Assembly (NCBI RefSeq): GCF_001717955.1
Contig: NZ_CP014168.1
Location: 3,443,501-3,507,500 of the forward strand
Direction of reading: 5' to 3'
DNA length: 64,000 bases
Source of the DNA: Sphingomonas panacis
Lineage (GTDB): Bacteria > Pseudomonadota > Alphaproteobacteria > Sphingomonadales > Sphingomonadaceae
Part shown: piece by piece, positions 36,499 to 44,648 of the stretch
Layout of the letters: each line of letters opens with the position of its first letter
How positions within the stretch are numbered: position 1 is the first letter of the stretch
The notes under the pieces: generated by a model
Seen by the model: the letters and a program-made list of their open reading frames with translations, nothing else
Database searches by the model: none
Told to the model about the DNA's origin: nothing
Program-made: the position numbers and the translations under genes

Positions 36499-37331
36499 GC
36501 GGGCCGCTCGCTGGCAGGACTGCCGTCATCACCGGTTCGGGCCGCAAGGGCGGCTTGGGTGAGGCAATCGCGCTGCGCCTCGCCGAGGACGGCGCCAACA
36601 TCGTGCTGTCCGACATCGGCGCCTCGCGCGACGCGGCCACCCCCGACAGCATGATCGGCCTGTCGTCGGAGATGGAAGAGATCGCAGCCGCCATCCGGGC
36701 CAAGGGCGTCGCGGTCTCGGCAAAATCCTGTGACATGCGCCGCCGGGATGAAGTGCAAGCACTAGCCGATCACGCGGTCGCCACGCATGGCAGCCTCGAC
36801 ATCTGGGTCAACAATGCCGGCATCGGCTACATCGTCAAGCCGCTGCTGGATGTCTCGGAAGACGAGTGGTCCGCGGTGATCGACGTCAACCTGAGCGGCG
36901 CGTTCTTTGGCATGCAGGCCGCCGCCCAGCGCATGGTGGCGCAAGGTCGCGGCGGACGGATCGTCAACATTGCGAGTCAGGCGGCTAAGAGCGGCTTTCC
37001 GAATATGCAGGCCTACACCGCGTCCAAACATGGGTTGGTCGGTCTGGTCCGCTCCGCCGCGACGGAACTGGGCGCTCACGGGATCACCGTGAACAACGTC
37101 TGCCCAAATCATGTGACGACGGGGCTCGGCGCCTGGCAAAACCAATATTTCGCCGAAAAGCAGGGCAAGACGATCGAGCAGTACATGGCAGACATGGCCG
37201 GTCGCATTCCGATGGGCCGTCCGGGCCTGCCGGAGGATACCGCCAACGCTGTCGCGTTCCTGTGCCAGGACGGCGCGTGCTACATCACCGCGGAGTCGAT
37301 GAACGTGTCGGGCGGCGAAGAGCCGCATTGA
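36495..37331 (+). CDS. Short-chain dehydrogenase/reductase
   Basis: The 278-residue protein is a classical SDR. The nucleotide-binding motif is TAVITGSGRKGGLGEAIALR, the structural motif NNAGIGYI, the catalytic Ser is in VNIASQAAKSGFPN and the catalytic pair in AYTASKHG, with the late ITVNNVCPNHVTTG. The acidic residue after strand 2 (VLSDIGASRD) suggests NAD rather than NADP. The first glycine loop carries a three-residue insertion (GSGRKGGLG). It would oxidise or reduce a hydroxyl/keto group of the pathway compound. It is coupled to the HapK-like gene; the hairpin at 37338-37364 follows seven bases after the stop. Confidence 0.92.
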   Translation: MSGPLAGRTAVITGSGRKGGLGEAIALRLAEDGANIVLSDIGASRDAATPDSMIGLSSEMEEIAAAIRAKGVAVSAKSCDMRRRDEVQALADHAVATHGSLDIWVNNAGIGYIVKPLLDVSEDEWSAVIDVNLSGAFFGMQAAAQRMVAQGRGGRIVNIASQAAKSGFPNMQAYTASKHGLVGLVRSAATELGAHGITVNNVCPNHVTTGLGAWQNQYFAEKQGKTIEQYMADMAGRIPMGRPGLPEDTANAVAFLCQDGACYITAESMNVSGGEEPH

Positions 37332-37337
37332 CGCGAT

Positions 37338-37364
37338 GAGCCCTTCCCCGTGCGGGAGGGGCTC
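37338..37364. terminator. Hairpin between convergent genes
   Basis: GAGCCCTTCCC (37338-37348) can pair with GGGAGGGGCTC (37354-37364) across a five-base loop; the only imperfection is one T-G pair. It lies between the SDR stop and the stop of the convergent MmgE/PrpD gene, whose last codon it touches. There is no strong T-run, so it may end transcription from both sides only partly. Confidence 0.6.
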
Positions 37365-38718
37365 ACTCGATCACGGAGGCCAGCGCGAGCGCGACATCGT
37401 CCAGTTCGTCGAAGCGTTCGATCAGGTCGATCAGACCGGTGTGCGCCTGCGCCCGCCCGCCGAATGCCAGACAGCGCCGCGCTTTAGCCAAGTGCTCCTC
37501 CCGGCTCAACGGCCACTCCGGTGAGCCGAACTGGCGTGACACCGCTTCGCTGACGATCGTGCCATCCACCAGCGCCGCGGTTCCGATTGCGGGGACGAAA
37601 GCGGCCGGATCGCCATTGTCGTCGATTTCAACCACGATCCGCTCGGCGAGGGCCAGCAGTTCGGGATCTGACAGGCGTTCGGGCGCGAAATCCTCCAGAT
37701 CAATCGTGCCGCGCGTCAGCACAACCGCTCCAAGCCAGGCAAAGCACAGCCGCGCATAGGCAACGCTCATGCCCGCGAACGGTCTGCGCCCGACGAGGCG
37801 GTGGATCAGCGGTGGCGCGCGATAGGTGAAGGATTGGAGTTTGTCGGCCGTCAGGCCGTCCCGTTCCATCAGGCTGCGCAATGCGATGATCGCGCCGTGC
37901 GCCGCGCGCCCGGTGGGGAACGGCTTCCAGCTCACTTCCTCGATCCGGTGACGTGCGCCGAGCTCAGCTAAGACTGGCTCCAGTTCCGCCTCATCCTCGA
38001 ACAGCGAGAAATACCCGAACGGACCATCGATTGAGCCCTGCGGTCCCTCGAATCCGGCGCGGGCCAAGTCGGCGGCTTCAATCGCGGAGCGGGCGGCGCC
38101 AGCGACCTGGATGGCGAGCGCGGGCTTGCCCTCGACATGCGCCTGCATCGTGCCGCTGGCGAACGCGAGGCCATAACCGAATGCGTTGCCCGCCACGCCG
38201 GGAGACAGGCGCCGCATACGGCTCAGCCCGCCGATCGACCCGAAAACACCCGCCGTAGCCGGGCGAAAGAACTTGAGCGGCGATTTGACCGCCACCCCGA
38301 GGGTCGCCACGATATCGACACCGGCAACGATGCCGGCCAGAAAATCGGCACCACTCACCGGCGCACGGTCGGCTTCGGCGAGGAGCACCGCAAGCACGCT
38401 AGCCATCGGATGCGCGACGGCGGGCTCGTGCACGCAGTCATATTCCTGCGCGTGGATCTGGTAAGCGTTGGCGAAGGCCGCGTTAGGCGTGGTAAGCCGC
38501 TCACCGGGCCGGCCAAGCACCAACCCGTTGCCGCCCTGCCCGCTCCAGATCCGAGCGGCGCCAAACGCCGCGTCGGCGAGCGCGGCATTGCGGCCTGCGA
38601 TACCGACCGCAATGCTGTCGTGCAGGAAGTTGCGCGCCGCGCGCTTGGCGCCCGGCGGAAGATCCGTCCACGACACGCTCAACGCATGGGCGACGAGCCG
38701 GTCCGAGGCGTGTCTCAT
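37363..38718 (-). CDS. MmgE/PrpD family protein
   Basis: The 451-residue protein has the MmgE/PrpD fold: an N-terminal helical domain (RAARNFLHDSIAVGIAGRNA, then ANAYQIHAQEYDCVHEPAVA and HPMASVLAVLLAEADRAPVS) and a C-terminal alpha/beta domain (RIEEVSWKPFPTGRAAHGAI). The conserved H-x-x-D-x-D-x-x-x motif region appears here as HAQEYDCVHE. Family members include 2-methylcitrate dehydratase, cis-aconitate decarboxylase and iminodisuccinate epimerase, all acting on tricarboxylate- or maleate-like acids. That fits the LeuCD- and PrpB-like enzymes in the same cluster. Its start overlaps the stop of the MDR gene upstream. Confidence 0.88.
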   Translation of the reverse strand: MRHASDRLVAHALSVSWTDLPPGAKRAARNFLHDSIAVGIAGRNAALADAAFGAARIWSGQGGNGLVLGRPGERLTTPNAAFANAYQIHAQEYDCVHEPAVAHPMASVLAVLLAEADRAPVSGADFLAGIVAGVDIVATLGVAVKSPLKFFRPATAGVFGSIGGLSRMRRLSPGVAGNAFGYGLAFASGTMQAHVEGKPALAIQVAGAARSAIEAADLARAGFEGPQGSIDGPFGYFSLFEDEAELEPVLAELGARHRIEEVSWKPFPTGRAAHGAIIALRSLMERDGLTADKLQSFTYRAPPLIHRLVGRRPFAGMSVAYARLCFAWLGAVVLTRGTIDLEDFAPERLSDPELLALAERIVVEIDDNGDPAAFVPAIGTAALVDGTIVSEAVSRQFGSPEWPLSREEHLAKARRCLAFGGRAQAHTGLIDLIERFDELDDVALALASVIE

Positions 38719-39731
38719 CGAAGCGAGATCATGACCTTGCCAACATGCTCCGCCGCCGCGAAGTAGGCATAAGCGGCAGGCGCCTCGTCGAATGGAAAGG
38801 TCTTGTTGACGATGGCCTCGATATTGTTCGCCTCGACCGCGCGGACCAGCTTCAGCAGCATTTCGCGGCTACCGTTAGCAATGCCCTTGAGCGTCAGGTT
38901 CTTGCCGATGATGGTGCCGTAGCCCGGTACCGACATGCCCTGCCCGGCCGTGACGCCGATGATGACGATGCGACCGTTTACCGCCGCAGCGGCAATCGAC
39001 TGCCCCAGCGTGCCCTGACCACCCGTCTCCACCACGATATCCGCGCCGGAGTTGCCGGTCTGCGCCATCAGTTCGGCCGCCCACTCGGGGTGCGTCTTGT
39101 AGTTGATAGTGATATCGGCACCGAGCTGGCGCGCCAGCCCCAGCTTCTCGTCGCTGGACGAGGTGATCGCGACCCGCGCGCCGTTAGCCTTCGCGATCTT
39201 GAGAGCATAGATCGCCACGCCGCCAGTGCCGAGACACAGTACGAGGTCGCCGGCCTTGACCTTGCCAACTTCCACCAGCGCATTCCAGGCCGTGAGCCCG
39301 GCCGACGGCAGGGCCGCCGCGCTTTCGTCGGAAATTGCCTCAGGAACGCGAATTAGGGCGGTCGCTGGCAGCACCACCTTCTCGGCCAGCCAGCCATCGT
39401 TCGTCACCCCGACATCAAACCCGAAGGCGTGATAGCCGAAGTCACCACCGGCCCAGTTCACAAAGTGCGGGCTGATCACGCGATCCCCAGGCTTTACGGT
39501 GGTGACACCTTCACCAACGGCGACGATGTCTCCCACGCCCTCGGACACGGGCACGCGCCCGGTCGGCTTCTTGGCGCCATACGCCCCCCGAATGATCTGT
39601 AGATCGCGATTATTGAGGCTGATGAGGCGCGGCGCGATCACGGCTTGACCGGGGCCGGCAACGGGGTCCGGCCGGGCCGTTGCGGTCAGCGATTCGAGGC
39701 CATTCTGCTCGCCAATCTCAAATGCTTTCAC
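38715..39731 (-). CDS. Medium-chain dehydrogenase/reductase (zinc-free type)
   Basis: The 338-residue protein has a GroES-like N-terminal part (ISLNNRDLQIIRGAYGAKKP, GVGDIVAVGEGVTTVKPGDR) and a Rossmann part with LVLCLGTGGVAIYALKIAKA and VETGGQGTLGQSIAAAAVNG. Zinc-binding Cys and His residues are missing. I chose the GTG at 39731, with GGAG seven bases upstream, because the family normally starts with M-K-A-F-E; the ATG at 39782 would add 17 residues and has a weak ribosome site. It overlaps the MmgE/PrpD gene and is preceded by AT-rich element C. Confidence 0.88.
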   Translation of the reverse strand: MKAFEIGEQNGLESLTATARPDPVAGPGQAVIAPRLISLNNRDLQIIRGAYGAKKPTGRVPVSEGVGDIVAVGEGVTTVKPGDRVISPHFVNWAGGDFGYHAFGFDVGVTNDGWLAEKVVLPATALIRVPEAISDESAAALPSAGLTAWNALVEVGKVKAGDLVLCLGTGGVAIYALKIAKANGARVAITSSSDEKLGLARQLGADITINYKTHPEWAAELMAQTGNSGADIVVETGGQGTLGQSIAAAAVNGRIVIIGVTAGQGMSVPGYGTIIGKNLTLKGIANGSREMLLKLVRAVEANNIEAIVNKTFPFDEAPAAYAYFAAAEHVGKVMISLR

Positions 39732-39781
39732 GAAGATACTCCGCTTGCTCAGCCCAGCCACGCGGCCCAGCTGACGGTTCA

Positions 39782-39807
39782 TTTGTATCTTCTATATATC
39801 AATTAAA
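39782..39807. promoter_or_regulatory. AT-rich operator/promoter candidate C
   Basis: TTTGTATCTTCTATATATCA begins at 39782, upstream of the MDR gene and directly after the end of the GntR gene. On the minus strand at 56920-56940 (element G) the sequence is TTTGTATTGTCTATATATCA, so 18 of 20 bases agree and the next bases (ATT) also agree. Two such similar copies 17 kb apart in a GC-rich background are unlikely to be chance. Confidence 0.6.
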
Positions 39808-39823
39808 AGCCTTGTCACGCCCC

Positions 39824-40627
39824 TCAGCTTACATCCGGCACCAAAGTGGGCGTGACGGTGCTGCCCAGATGCTGAAGATCGAGCCGGATGGTGAACTTGT
39901 CCGCTCGATAATGTGCGAACGTCAGCAGGAAAGGTGTCTTTGCGCCGTCGTAGCTGGTGCGCGTGATCCGTAGCAGCGCGGCACGCGCCTCAATCTCCAG
40001 CGCTTGCGAGATCACGCCGTCCGCCTGCATCGCGCTGATCGTCTGCTCGGCGTGCTCCGCCTTGTGCCCCGCTTCTTCCAGAATCTTGAGGATCGGTGCG
40101 CGGGCCAGCGCCTTGGCCGTGATGACGTCCGCCAGGGCGGCCGGAACGTAACTGACGATATAGCCTAGCGGTGACCCTTCCAAGCTACGCACCCTCACCG
40201 CACGCACGACCTTCTCGTCCGGACCCACTTTCAAAGCGGCGGCGACCGCGAGCGGCGGCGACTCGGTTGCCACCTCGATCACATTGACCGTGGTCCTGCG
40301 ACCGAAGGCGAGCAGCGAGTCCACCGCCTGGTCGATATTGGCTTCCATCGGCTTGGTAGGAGACTCGAAGATGACCCGGGTTCCCAACCGCCGCTTACGC
40401 TCCACAAAGTGCTGCTGCGCAAGTTCAGTCAATACTCTCCGCGCCGTGATGCGCGACACCGAGTAGATGTCGGAAAGCTCCTGCTCGGTCGGAAGCGCGC
40501 TGTGGAAGGGACGCTGACCGCTCAGGATCTCGTCTCGAAGTTGAAGGTAAATCTGGTGGTAGAGCGGTACCGCCGCGTCCCGATCAATCACTATTATTTC
40601 CTCTGGCGTCTTATGAACGGACGCCAA
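39824..40627 (-). CDS. GntR-family (HutC/UTRA subfamily) transcriptional regulator
   Basis: The 267-residue protein has an N-terminal winged helix-turn-helix (PLYHQIYLQLRDEILSG, then ALPTEQELSDIYSVSRITAR and RVLTELAQQHFVERKRRLGT) and a C-terminal UTRA effector domain (VVRAVRVRSLEGSPLGYIVS, then ALEIEARAALLRITRTSYDG). HutC-type regulators bind a small molecule, often a pathway substrate or product, and release a palindromic AT-containing operator. It is the only regulator inside the 26-64 kb cluster, which makes it the best candidate to bind the seven AT-rich elements (inference). Its own upstream region lacks an obvious copy of that element. Confidence 0.92.
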   Translation of the reverse strand: MASVHKTPEEIIVIDRDAAVPLYHQIYLQLRDEILSGQRPFHSALPTEQELSDIYSVSRITARRVLTELAQQHFVERKRRLGTRVIFESPTKPMEANIDQAVDSLLAFGRRTTVNVIEVATESPPLAVAAALKVGPDEKVVRAVRVRSLEGSPLGYIVSYVPAALADVITAKALARAPILKILEEAGHKAEHAEQTISAMQADGVISQALEIEARAALLRITRTSYDGAKTPFLLTFAHYRADKFTIRLDLQHLGSTVTPTLVPDVS

Positions 40628-40741
40628 TCGTTCCAGAATGGCTGTTGCTTAGTTCAGCGTTTGCCAGTCGGCGTCAAGCGCCTGCGCCTCCAGATTGCGT
40701 CGACTTGTCCGATGGTTGGTAGTGTATCGCCGTTCAAACGG

Positions 40742-40771
40742 AAAAGGGGGCCGCCCGCGGCAGCCCCCTTG
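40742..40771 (-). terminator. Rho-independent terminator of the TonB receptor gene
   Basis: On the minus strand AAGGGGG (40770-40764) pairs with CCCCCTT (40750-40744) around a GC-rich 13-base loop that can fold further, and the stem is followed by TTTTCC. It starts about 25 bases after the receptor stop codon, the usual place for an intrinsic terminator. Confidence 0.75.
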
Positions 40772-40795
40772 GTTACGAACAGAAAGTCGAAGGAT

Positions 40796-43105
40796 TTAAA
40801 AGTTAAACCAAACCCGCCCGGTGAAGCGACGCGGATCGCCCGGGAACAGCGAGATGAAGTTCGCGGTGATCGTTTCCTGCTTGGTGAGGTTGCTCACGCC
40901 GAACGAGCTACCCCATTTGCCATCGGCATGATCGTAGGTGAGGTTCAGATCGACGAAATCCTCGGTCGGTGCGAATGCGGTATTGAGCGCAGCCACCGCG
41001 TAAGGCGAGTTGTGACGATACGCGCCGCTGAAGCCGACATCGCCGCCCAGCGCGTTCACCGGCACCTTGTAGGTTGCGCCGCCAGCAACCTGGAACTTGG
41101 GCACACGGAGGGGTATGGTCGAGGTTTGGATCTGCGAGGCATCCGGAACTCCCGGCGTCAGCACTGTCGAAAGATACTTGCCGCGGTTGATCGAGCCATT
41201 GACGAAGATAGAGAACCGCTTCGTAGGCGCGTACATCGTCTCCCATTCGAAGCCATACGTCCTCAGCGTGCCTGCGTTGCGGGCAAGCTGCGACACGATA
41301 GTCGATGGCGGAACAATGATGCCGGAGGTAACCTGCAGGTCAGTGGTCTTGGCCAGATAGACCGTACCGTTCAGGCGCAGCTTGCGCCCGAACAGGTCGG
41401 ACTTGAAGCCACCTTCGTAGGACCAGGTCTTTTCCGGCCTGAAGGGAAGCACCTGGAAGGGAACGCTGTTAGTGCCATTCCAGCCGCCCGACTTGAAGCC
41501 GTTGGTGGCGGAGGCAAAGACGATCGTGTTGGGATTGACCTTGTACGACAGTGCCACGCGCGGCGTCACGCGCTTCTGGGTTTGGCTGAGCGGGATGCCG
41601 GCGGCGCGCACATCGTCGCTGGTATAGCCTGCCGCGCCGTGATTCCAGGCAGGGTTGAGGAAACGATCCGATGAGAAGAAGTCGAGGTTCTTCTTTTCAT
41701 ACGTGTAGCGAGCACCGAGCGTCGCGGTGAGGTTATCGACCAGCTCGTAGTCAGCTTGCAGATAGACGGCCGCAGTCTCGACCTTCTGCTTGAACCGAAC
41801 GTCCACACCATAGTCCACGCCGTTGGCACGGGTGGTAGCGAGAACGTAGGAAGTCGTGCCTCCCGAAAACTGCGCCGTCTGCAACGCGTTGTTTTCCTGG
41901 AGGTAATAGATGCCGGTGACGTATTTCAGGCGGCCATCCATCAACTCGCTCGACCACTTCAGCTCCCCCGAGAACTGATCGTTCTTGATCCTGTCCGCCA
42001 GGATGAACCCGGCGTACTTGTTTACGGTGCCCGAGCTGTAATTGTTAATGTACCCTTGGTCTTGTTTGCGATAGCCGAAGATGCCCTGTAGCGTACCAGC
42101 ATCCGTTGCCCACGAAACATTCGCCGACGCCGCGTAGTTTTCGGAATTCAAGCACAAGCCATTCCCGGTCGACAGCAGAATATTGACCGGATCGCCCTTA
42201 CAGCTGGTTGTCCGCATGTTGGTGGCCGCTTCGTAAAACACGGGCGTCGTCGACGTGCGGAACCTGCTCGACGCGATCGGCAGGGTGCGGACACCGAAAT
42301 ACGTACCGGTGTTCTTGGTGTATTCGCCAGACAGATCAACCGTCAGCTCACTGGTCGCCAGGATGCGAACGTCGCTGCGGAAACCGTAGCTGGTTTCGCC
42401 GTTCAGGTGCTCGCCGGTGGTGATGTTCTTCAGATAGCCGTCGTCCTTGATGTAGAACGCCGACCACTTGGTGAGCAGCTTCTCGGAGACGGGGATATCT
42501 ACGCTGACTTTCGAGGTCACACGGCCATAGGAGCCGTAAGTGCTTTCGAACTTTGCGCCATAGCGATCAGATGGCTTGCGCATGATGATCGAAACCGCGC
42601 CGCCGGTCGTATTGCGGCCAAACAGAGTACCTTGCGGTCCGCGCAGAACCTCGACGCGCTCCGTATCGAAGAAAGCATAGTTATTCGCGTTCTGCCGGGC
42701 GACGTAAATATCGTCGACGTAAGTCCCAACCGGCGGATCGAAGGTCGCAGCCGATTGGGTATTGCCCAGACCGCGTAGGAAGTAGGAGTTGGCAGTCGCA
42801 AGACCGGCATTGTGCTGCGAAATCATTGACGGCACGTATTTGGAGACCGAGATCGCATCATTGAGGTTCAGGTTGCGGATCGTCGCTTCCGAAAACGCGG
42901 TAACCGCAACCGGAATCTCCTGAACGCGCTCGGGACGCCGTTGCGCCGTCACAACGATATCCCCGAGATTGCCGCCATTGTCAGCCGGCACCGCCGCTTT
43001 GCCAGCATCCTCCGTCGCTTGCGCGTGGGCAACACCACTTCCCATTGTTGCGATGATCGCCGCCATGGCAAACCGCGAGACACATGTGTTAAGCTTGATG
43101 TTCAT
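40796..43105 (-). CDS. TonB-dependent outer-membrane receptor
   Basis: The 769-residue protein has a signal peptide (FAMAAIIATMGSGVAHAQA), a TonB box (DIVVTAQRR), a plug domain with VEVLRGPQGTLFGRNTTGGA and VSIIMRKPSD, and a 22-strand-type barrel that ends GRVWFNF with a terminal aromatic residue. It should import a bulky or scarce compound across the outer membrane using TonB energy. Its place inside a catabolic cluster, not next to siderophore or FecIR genes, suggests that it imports the substrate of this cluster. AT-rich element D, the longest one, lies in its promoter region, and it is transcribed alone. Confidence 0.93.
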   Translation of the reverse strand: MNIKLNTCVSRFAMAAIIATMGSGVAHAQATEDAGKAAVPADNGGNLGDIVVTAQRRPERVQEIPVAVTAFSEATIRNLNLNDAISVSKYVPSMISQHNAGLATANSYFLRGLGNTQSAATFDPPVGTYVDDIYVARQNANNYAFFDTERVEVLRGPQGTLFGRNTTGGAVSIIMRKPSDRYGAKFESTYGSYGRVTSKVSVDIPVSEKLLTKWSAFYIKDDGYLKNITTGEHLNGETSYGFRSDVRILATSELTVDLSGEYTKNTGTYFGVRTLPIASSRFRTSTTPVFYEAATNMRTTSCKGDPVNILLSTGNGLCLNSENYAASANVSWATDAGTLQGIFGYRKQDQGYINNYSSGTVNKYAGFILADRIKNDQFSGELKWSSELMDGRLKYVTGIYYLQENNALQTAQFSGGTTSYVLATTRANGVDYGVDVRFKQKVETAAVYLQADYELVDNLTATLGARYTYEKKNLDFFSSDRFLNPAWNHGAAGYTSDDVRAAGIPLSQTQKRVTPRVALSYKVNPNTIVFASATNGFKSGGWNGTNSVPFQVLPFRPEKTWSYEGGFKSDLFGRKLRLNGTVYLAKTTDLQVTSGIIVPPSTIVSQLARNAGTLRTYGFEWETMYAPTKRFSIFVNGSINRGKYLSTVLTPGVPDASQIQTSTIPLRVPKFQVAGGATYKVPVNALGGDVGFSGAYRHNSPYAVAALNTAFAPTEDFVDLNLTYDHADGKWGSSFGVSNLTKQETITANFISLFPGDPRRFTGRVWFNF

Positions 43106-43160
43106 CAGAATGCCCTTCCCTGAGAATGTCGTCCCACCGCTGCGTTCGGCGCCAACGTCA

Positions 43161-43200
43161 CTTATATGACTTATTGTTATGACATTAGGTCATATGAATC
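43161..43200. promoter_or_regulatory. AT-rich operator/promoter candidate D, with inverted repeat
   Basis: The region upstream of the TonB receptor gene holds ATATGAC (43164-43170) and its exact complement GTCATAT (43189-43195) around an 18-base spacer. The spacer and right arm, starting TTATTGTTAT at 43171 and then TAGGTCA, closely match the minus strand of element F (TTATTGTTAT, five bases, TAGGTCA). This is the most complete copy of the shared element. Confidence 0.6.
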
Positions 43201-43243
43201 GGGGCATGTGTCAAGTGCGATCGAGCATCCGCCAAATCGGCTC

Positions 43244-44524
43244 TTAGGATTGTTGCGGATTTGCCGCGTCAGCGGCCGTAAATACCGGGTAGGCGCCGAG
43301 CAGAAGCAGCAAGACAGATCCTGTCAGCACGCACGCGACACCGATCAGCAACGCGGTTCCATACGTGCCAGTGCTGTCGAAGGCATAGCCGTACACCACC
43401 GGTCCCAAGCCGCCCCCGAACGCGATTACCGTGTAGAAGCAGCCGTAGATCATGCCGTAATTTCGTTGCCCGAAGTATCGGCTGATCAAATACGCCAGCA
43501 GGTCAAATTCAAATCCCGCGCCGAAGCCGATGCACAGCACGGCGGCCAGGGCGGCCTGGCCGCTGAGCGTGTCGCCCGCCAACAGCCAGCTGCCCAATGC
43601 GGGTACGAGAAGGATGACAAAGGCGCAGGCCGGCGCCCAGATGCGATCCAGCATCCAACCGCCGACAATTCGTCCGGCGATCACCGCAAGGCCAAAGCTG
43701 GCGGTGATACGTCCGATCTGCGCCAGTTCGAAGTGGAACGACTTGAGGATATTTTCCAGGTTCGGGGTCGGAGCGGTCAACGCAAAAGCGATCAGGAAAA
43801 ACGCGGCAGCCAAAATCCAGAACCTGCGACTGCGTAATGCCTGCATCAGAGTGAGGCCATATTCCTCAACCTCGGCGGCCTCGTTCGAGCCGACCGTCGC
43901 CGCAAGACCTCGCCTTTCATGGAAGAGCAGCAGGATTATCGGAACGCCAATCAAAATCGGGAGCAACCCGACCGCCACGAACGCCGCGCGCCAGCCATAG
44001 TCGGTGATGATCCAGGCGGTGAACGGCTTGATCAAAAAACCAGTGAGTCCCGTTCCGGTACTCGCGAACCCGAGCGCGAGGCCCCGGTTCTTGTCAAACC
44101 ATCCGTTCACCACGCGCGTCCATGCGGCCGAAAGTGTCCCGGCGCCCAGCACGGACATTACGCCCCATTGTGCGTAATAGAGCAGCAACGAGCCATTGCT
44201 CAGCGCCAGGCTCATGAAGCACAGGCCGAACAACAGCAGCGATACGATCGCGACCCGACGCGGGCCCCACCGGTCCACGGCGAATCCTGCCAATGGGCCG
44301 GATACCATCACCACTGCGGATTGTACGCCGATGCTGCCCATCATCGCGGCGAAGGACCACCCGAACGCCTTAGACAGCTCCGGCGCGAACATGCCGATGG
44401 TGTAAAAAGGCACCGGGCTCAGCCCTACCGCCACCCCGACCATAGCCGCCAGCACGACAAGCCAGCCGCGCGGTGTCTCACGCGGTTGAGAATACGGGTG
44501 TCCACCTAAAACCTGGCTCGTCAT
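43244..44524 (-). CDS. Major facilitator superfamily transporter, oxalate/formate or monocarboxylate type
   Basis: The 426-residue protein has twelve hydrophobic helices and a central charged loop (HERRGLAATVGSNEAAEVEE). Helix 2-3 carries the MFS signature GPLAGFAVDRWGPRRVAIVS. The general pattern (SPVPFYTIGMFAPELSKAFG) fits the OFA/MCT-like group that moves organic anions. I chose the ATG at 44524 behind GGAG; a TTG one codon earlier is possible. It diverges from the tandem-hydrolase operon across element E. It may take up or export an acidic pathway compound. Confidence 0.88.
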   Translation of the reverse strand: MTSQVLGGHPYSQPRETPRGWLVVLAAMVGVAVGLSPVPFYTIGMFAPELSKAFGWSFAAMMGSIGVQSAVVMVSGPLAGFAVDRWGPRRVAIVSLLLFGLCFMSLALSNGSLLLYYAQWGVMSVLGAGTLSAAWTRVVNGWFDKNRGLALGFASTGTGLTGFLIKPFTAWIITDYGWRAAFVAVGLLPILIGVPIILLLFHERRGLAATVGSNEAAEVEEYGLTLMQALRSRRFWILAAAFFLIAFALTAPTPNLENILKSFHFELAQIGRITASFGLAVIAGRIVGGWMLDRIWAPACAFVILLVPALGSWLLAGDTLSGQAALAAVLCIGFGAGFEFDLLAYLISRYFGQRNYGMIYGCFYTVIAFGGGLGPVVYGYAFDSTGTYGTALLIGVACVLTGSVLLLLLGAYPVFTAADAANPQQS

Positions 44525-44569
44525 CAAAGGTCACTCCGGGGGCTGGACAAGCGGTCGGTGTTGCCGCAC

Positions 44570-44600
44570 GATAAGTTATAAGAGTATATCAATTGTCAGG
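44570..44600. promoter_or_regulatory. AT-rich operator/promoter candidate E (divergent)
   Basis: Between the divergent MFS and tandem-hydrolase genes lies AAGTTATAAGAGTATATCAA at 44573-44592, followed by TTGTC. The right half, TATATCAATT, is identical to element C and nearly so in G, and the left half, GTTATAA, is shared with B on its minus strand. It therefore links the two sub-groups of the element. Confidence 0.5.
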
Positions 44601-44648
44601 ACGCAAGCTCTGATTGGAGTATGCGAGCCGATCGCACGGAGCGTGTTC

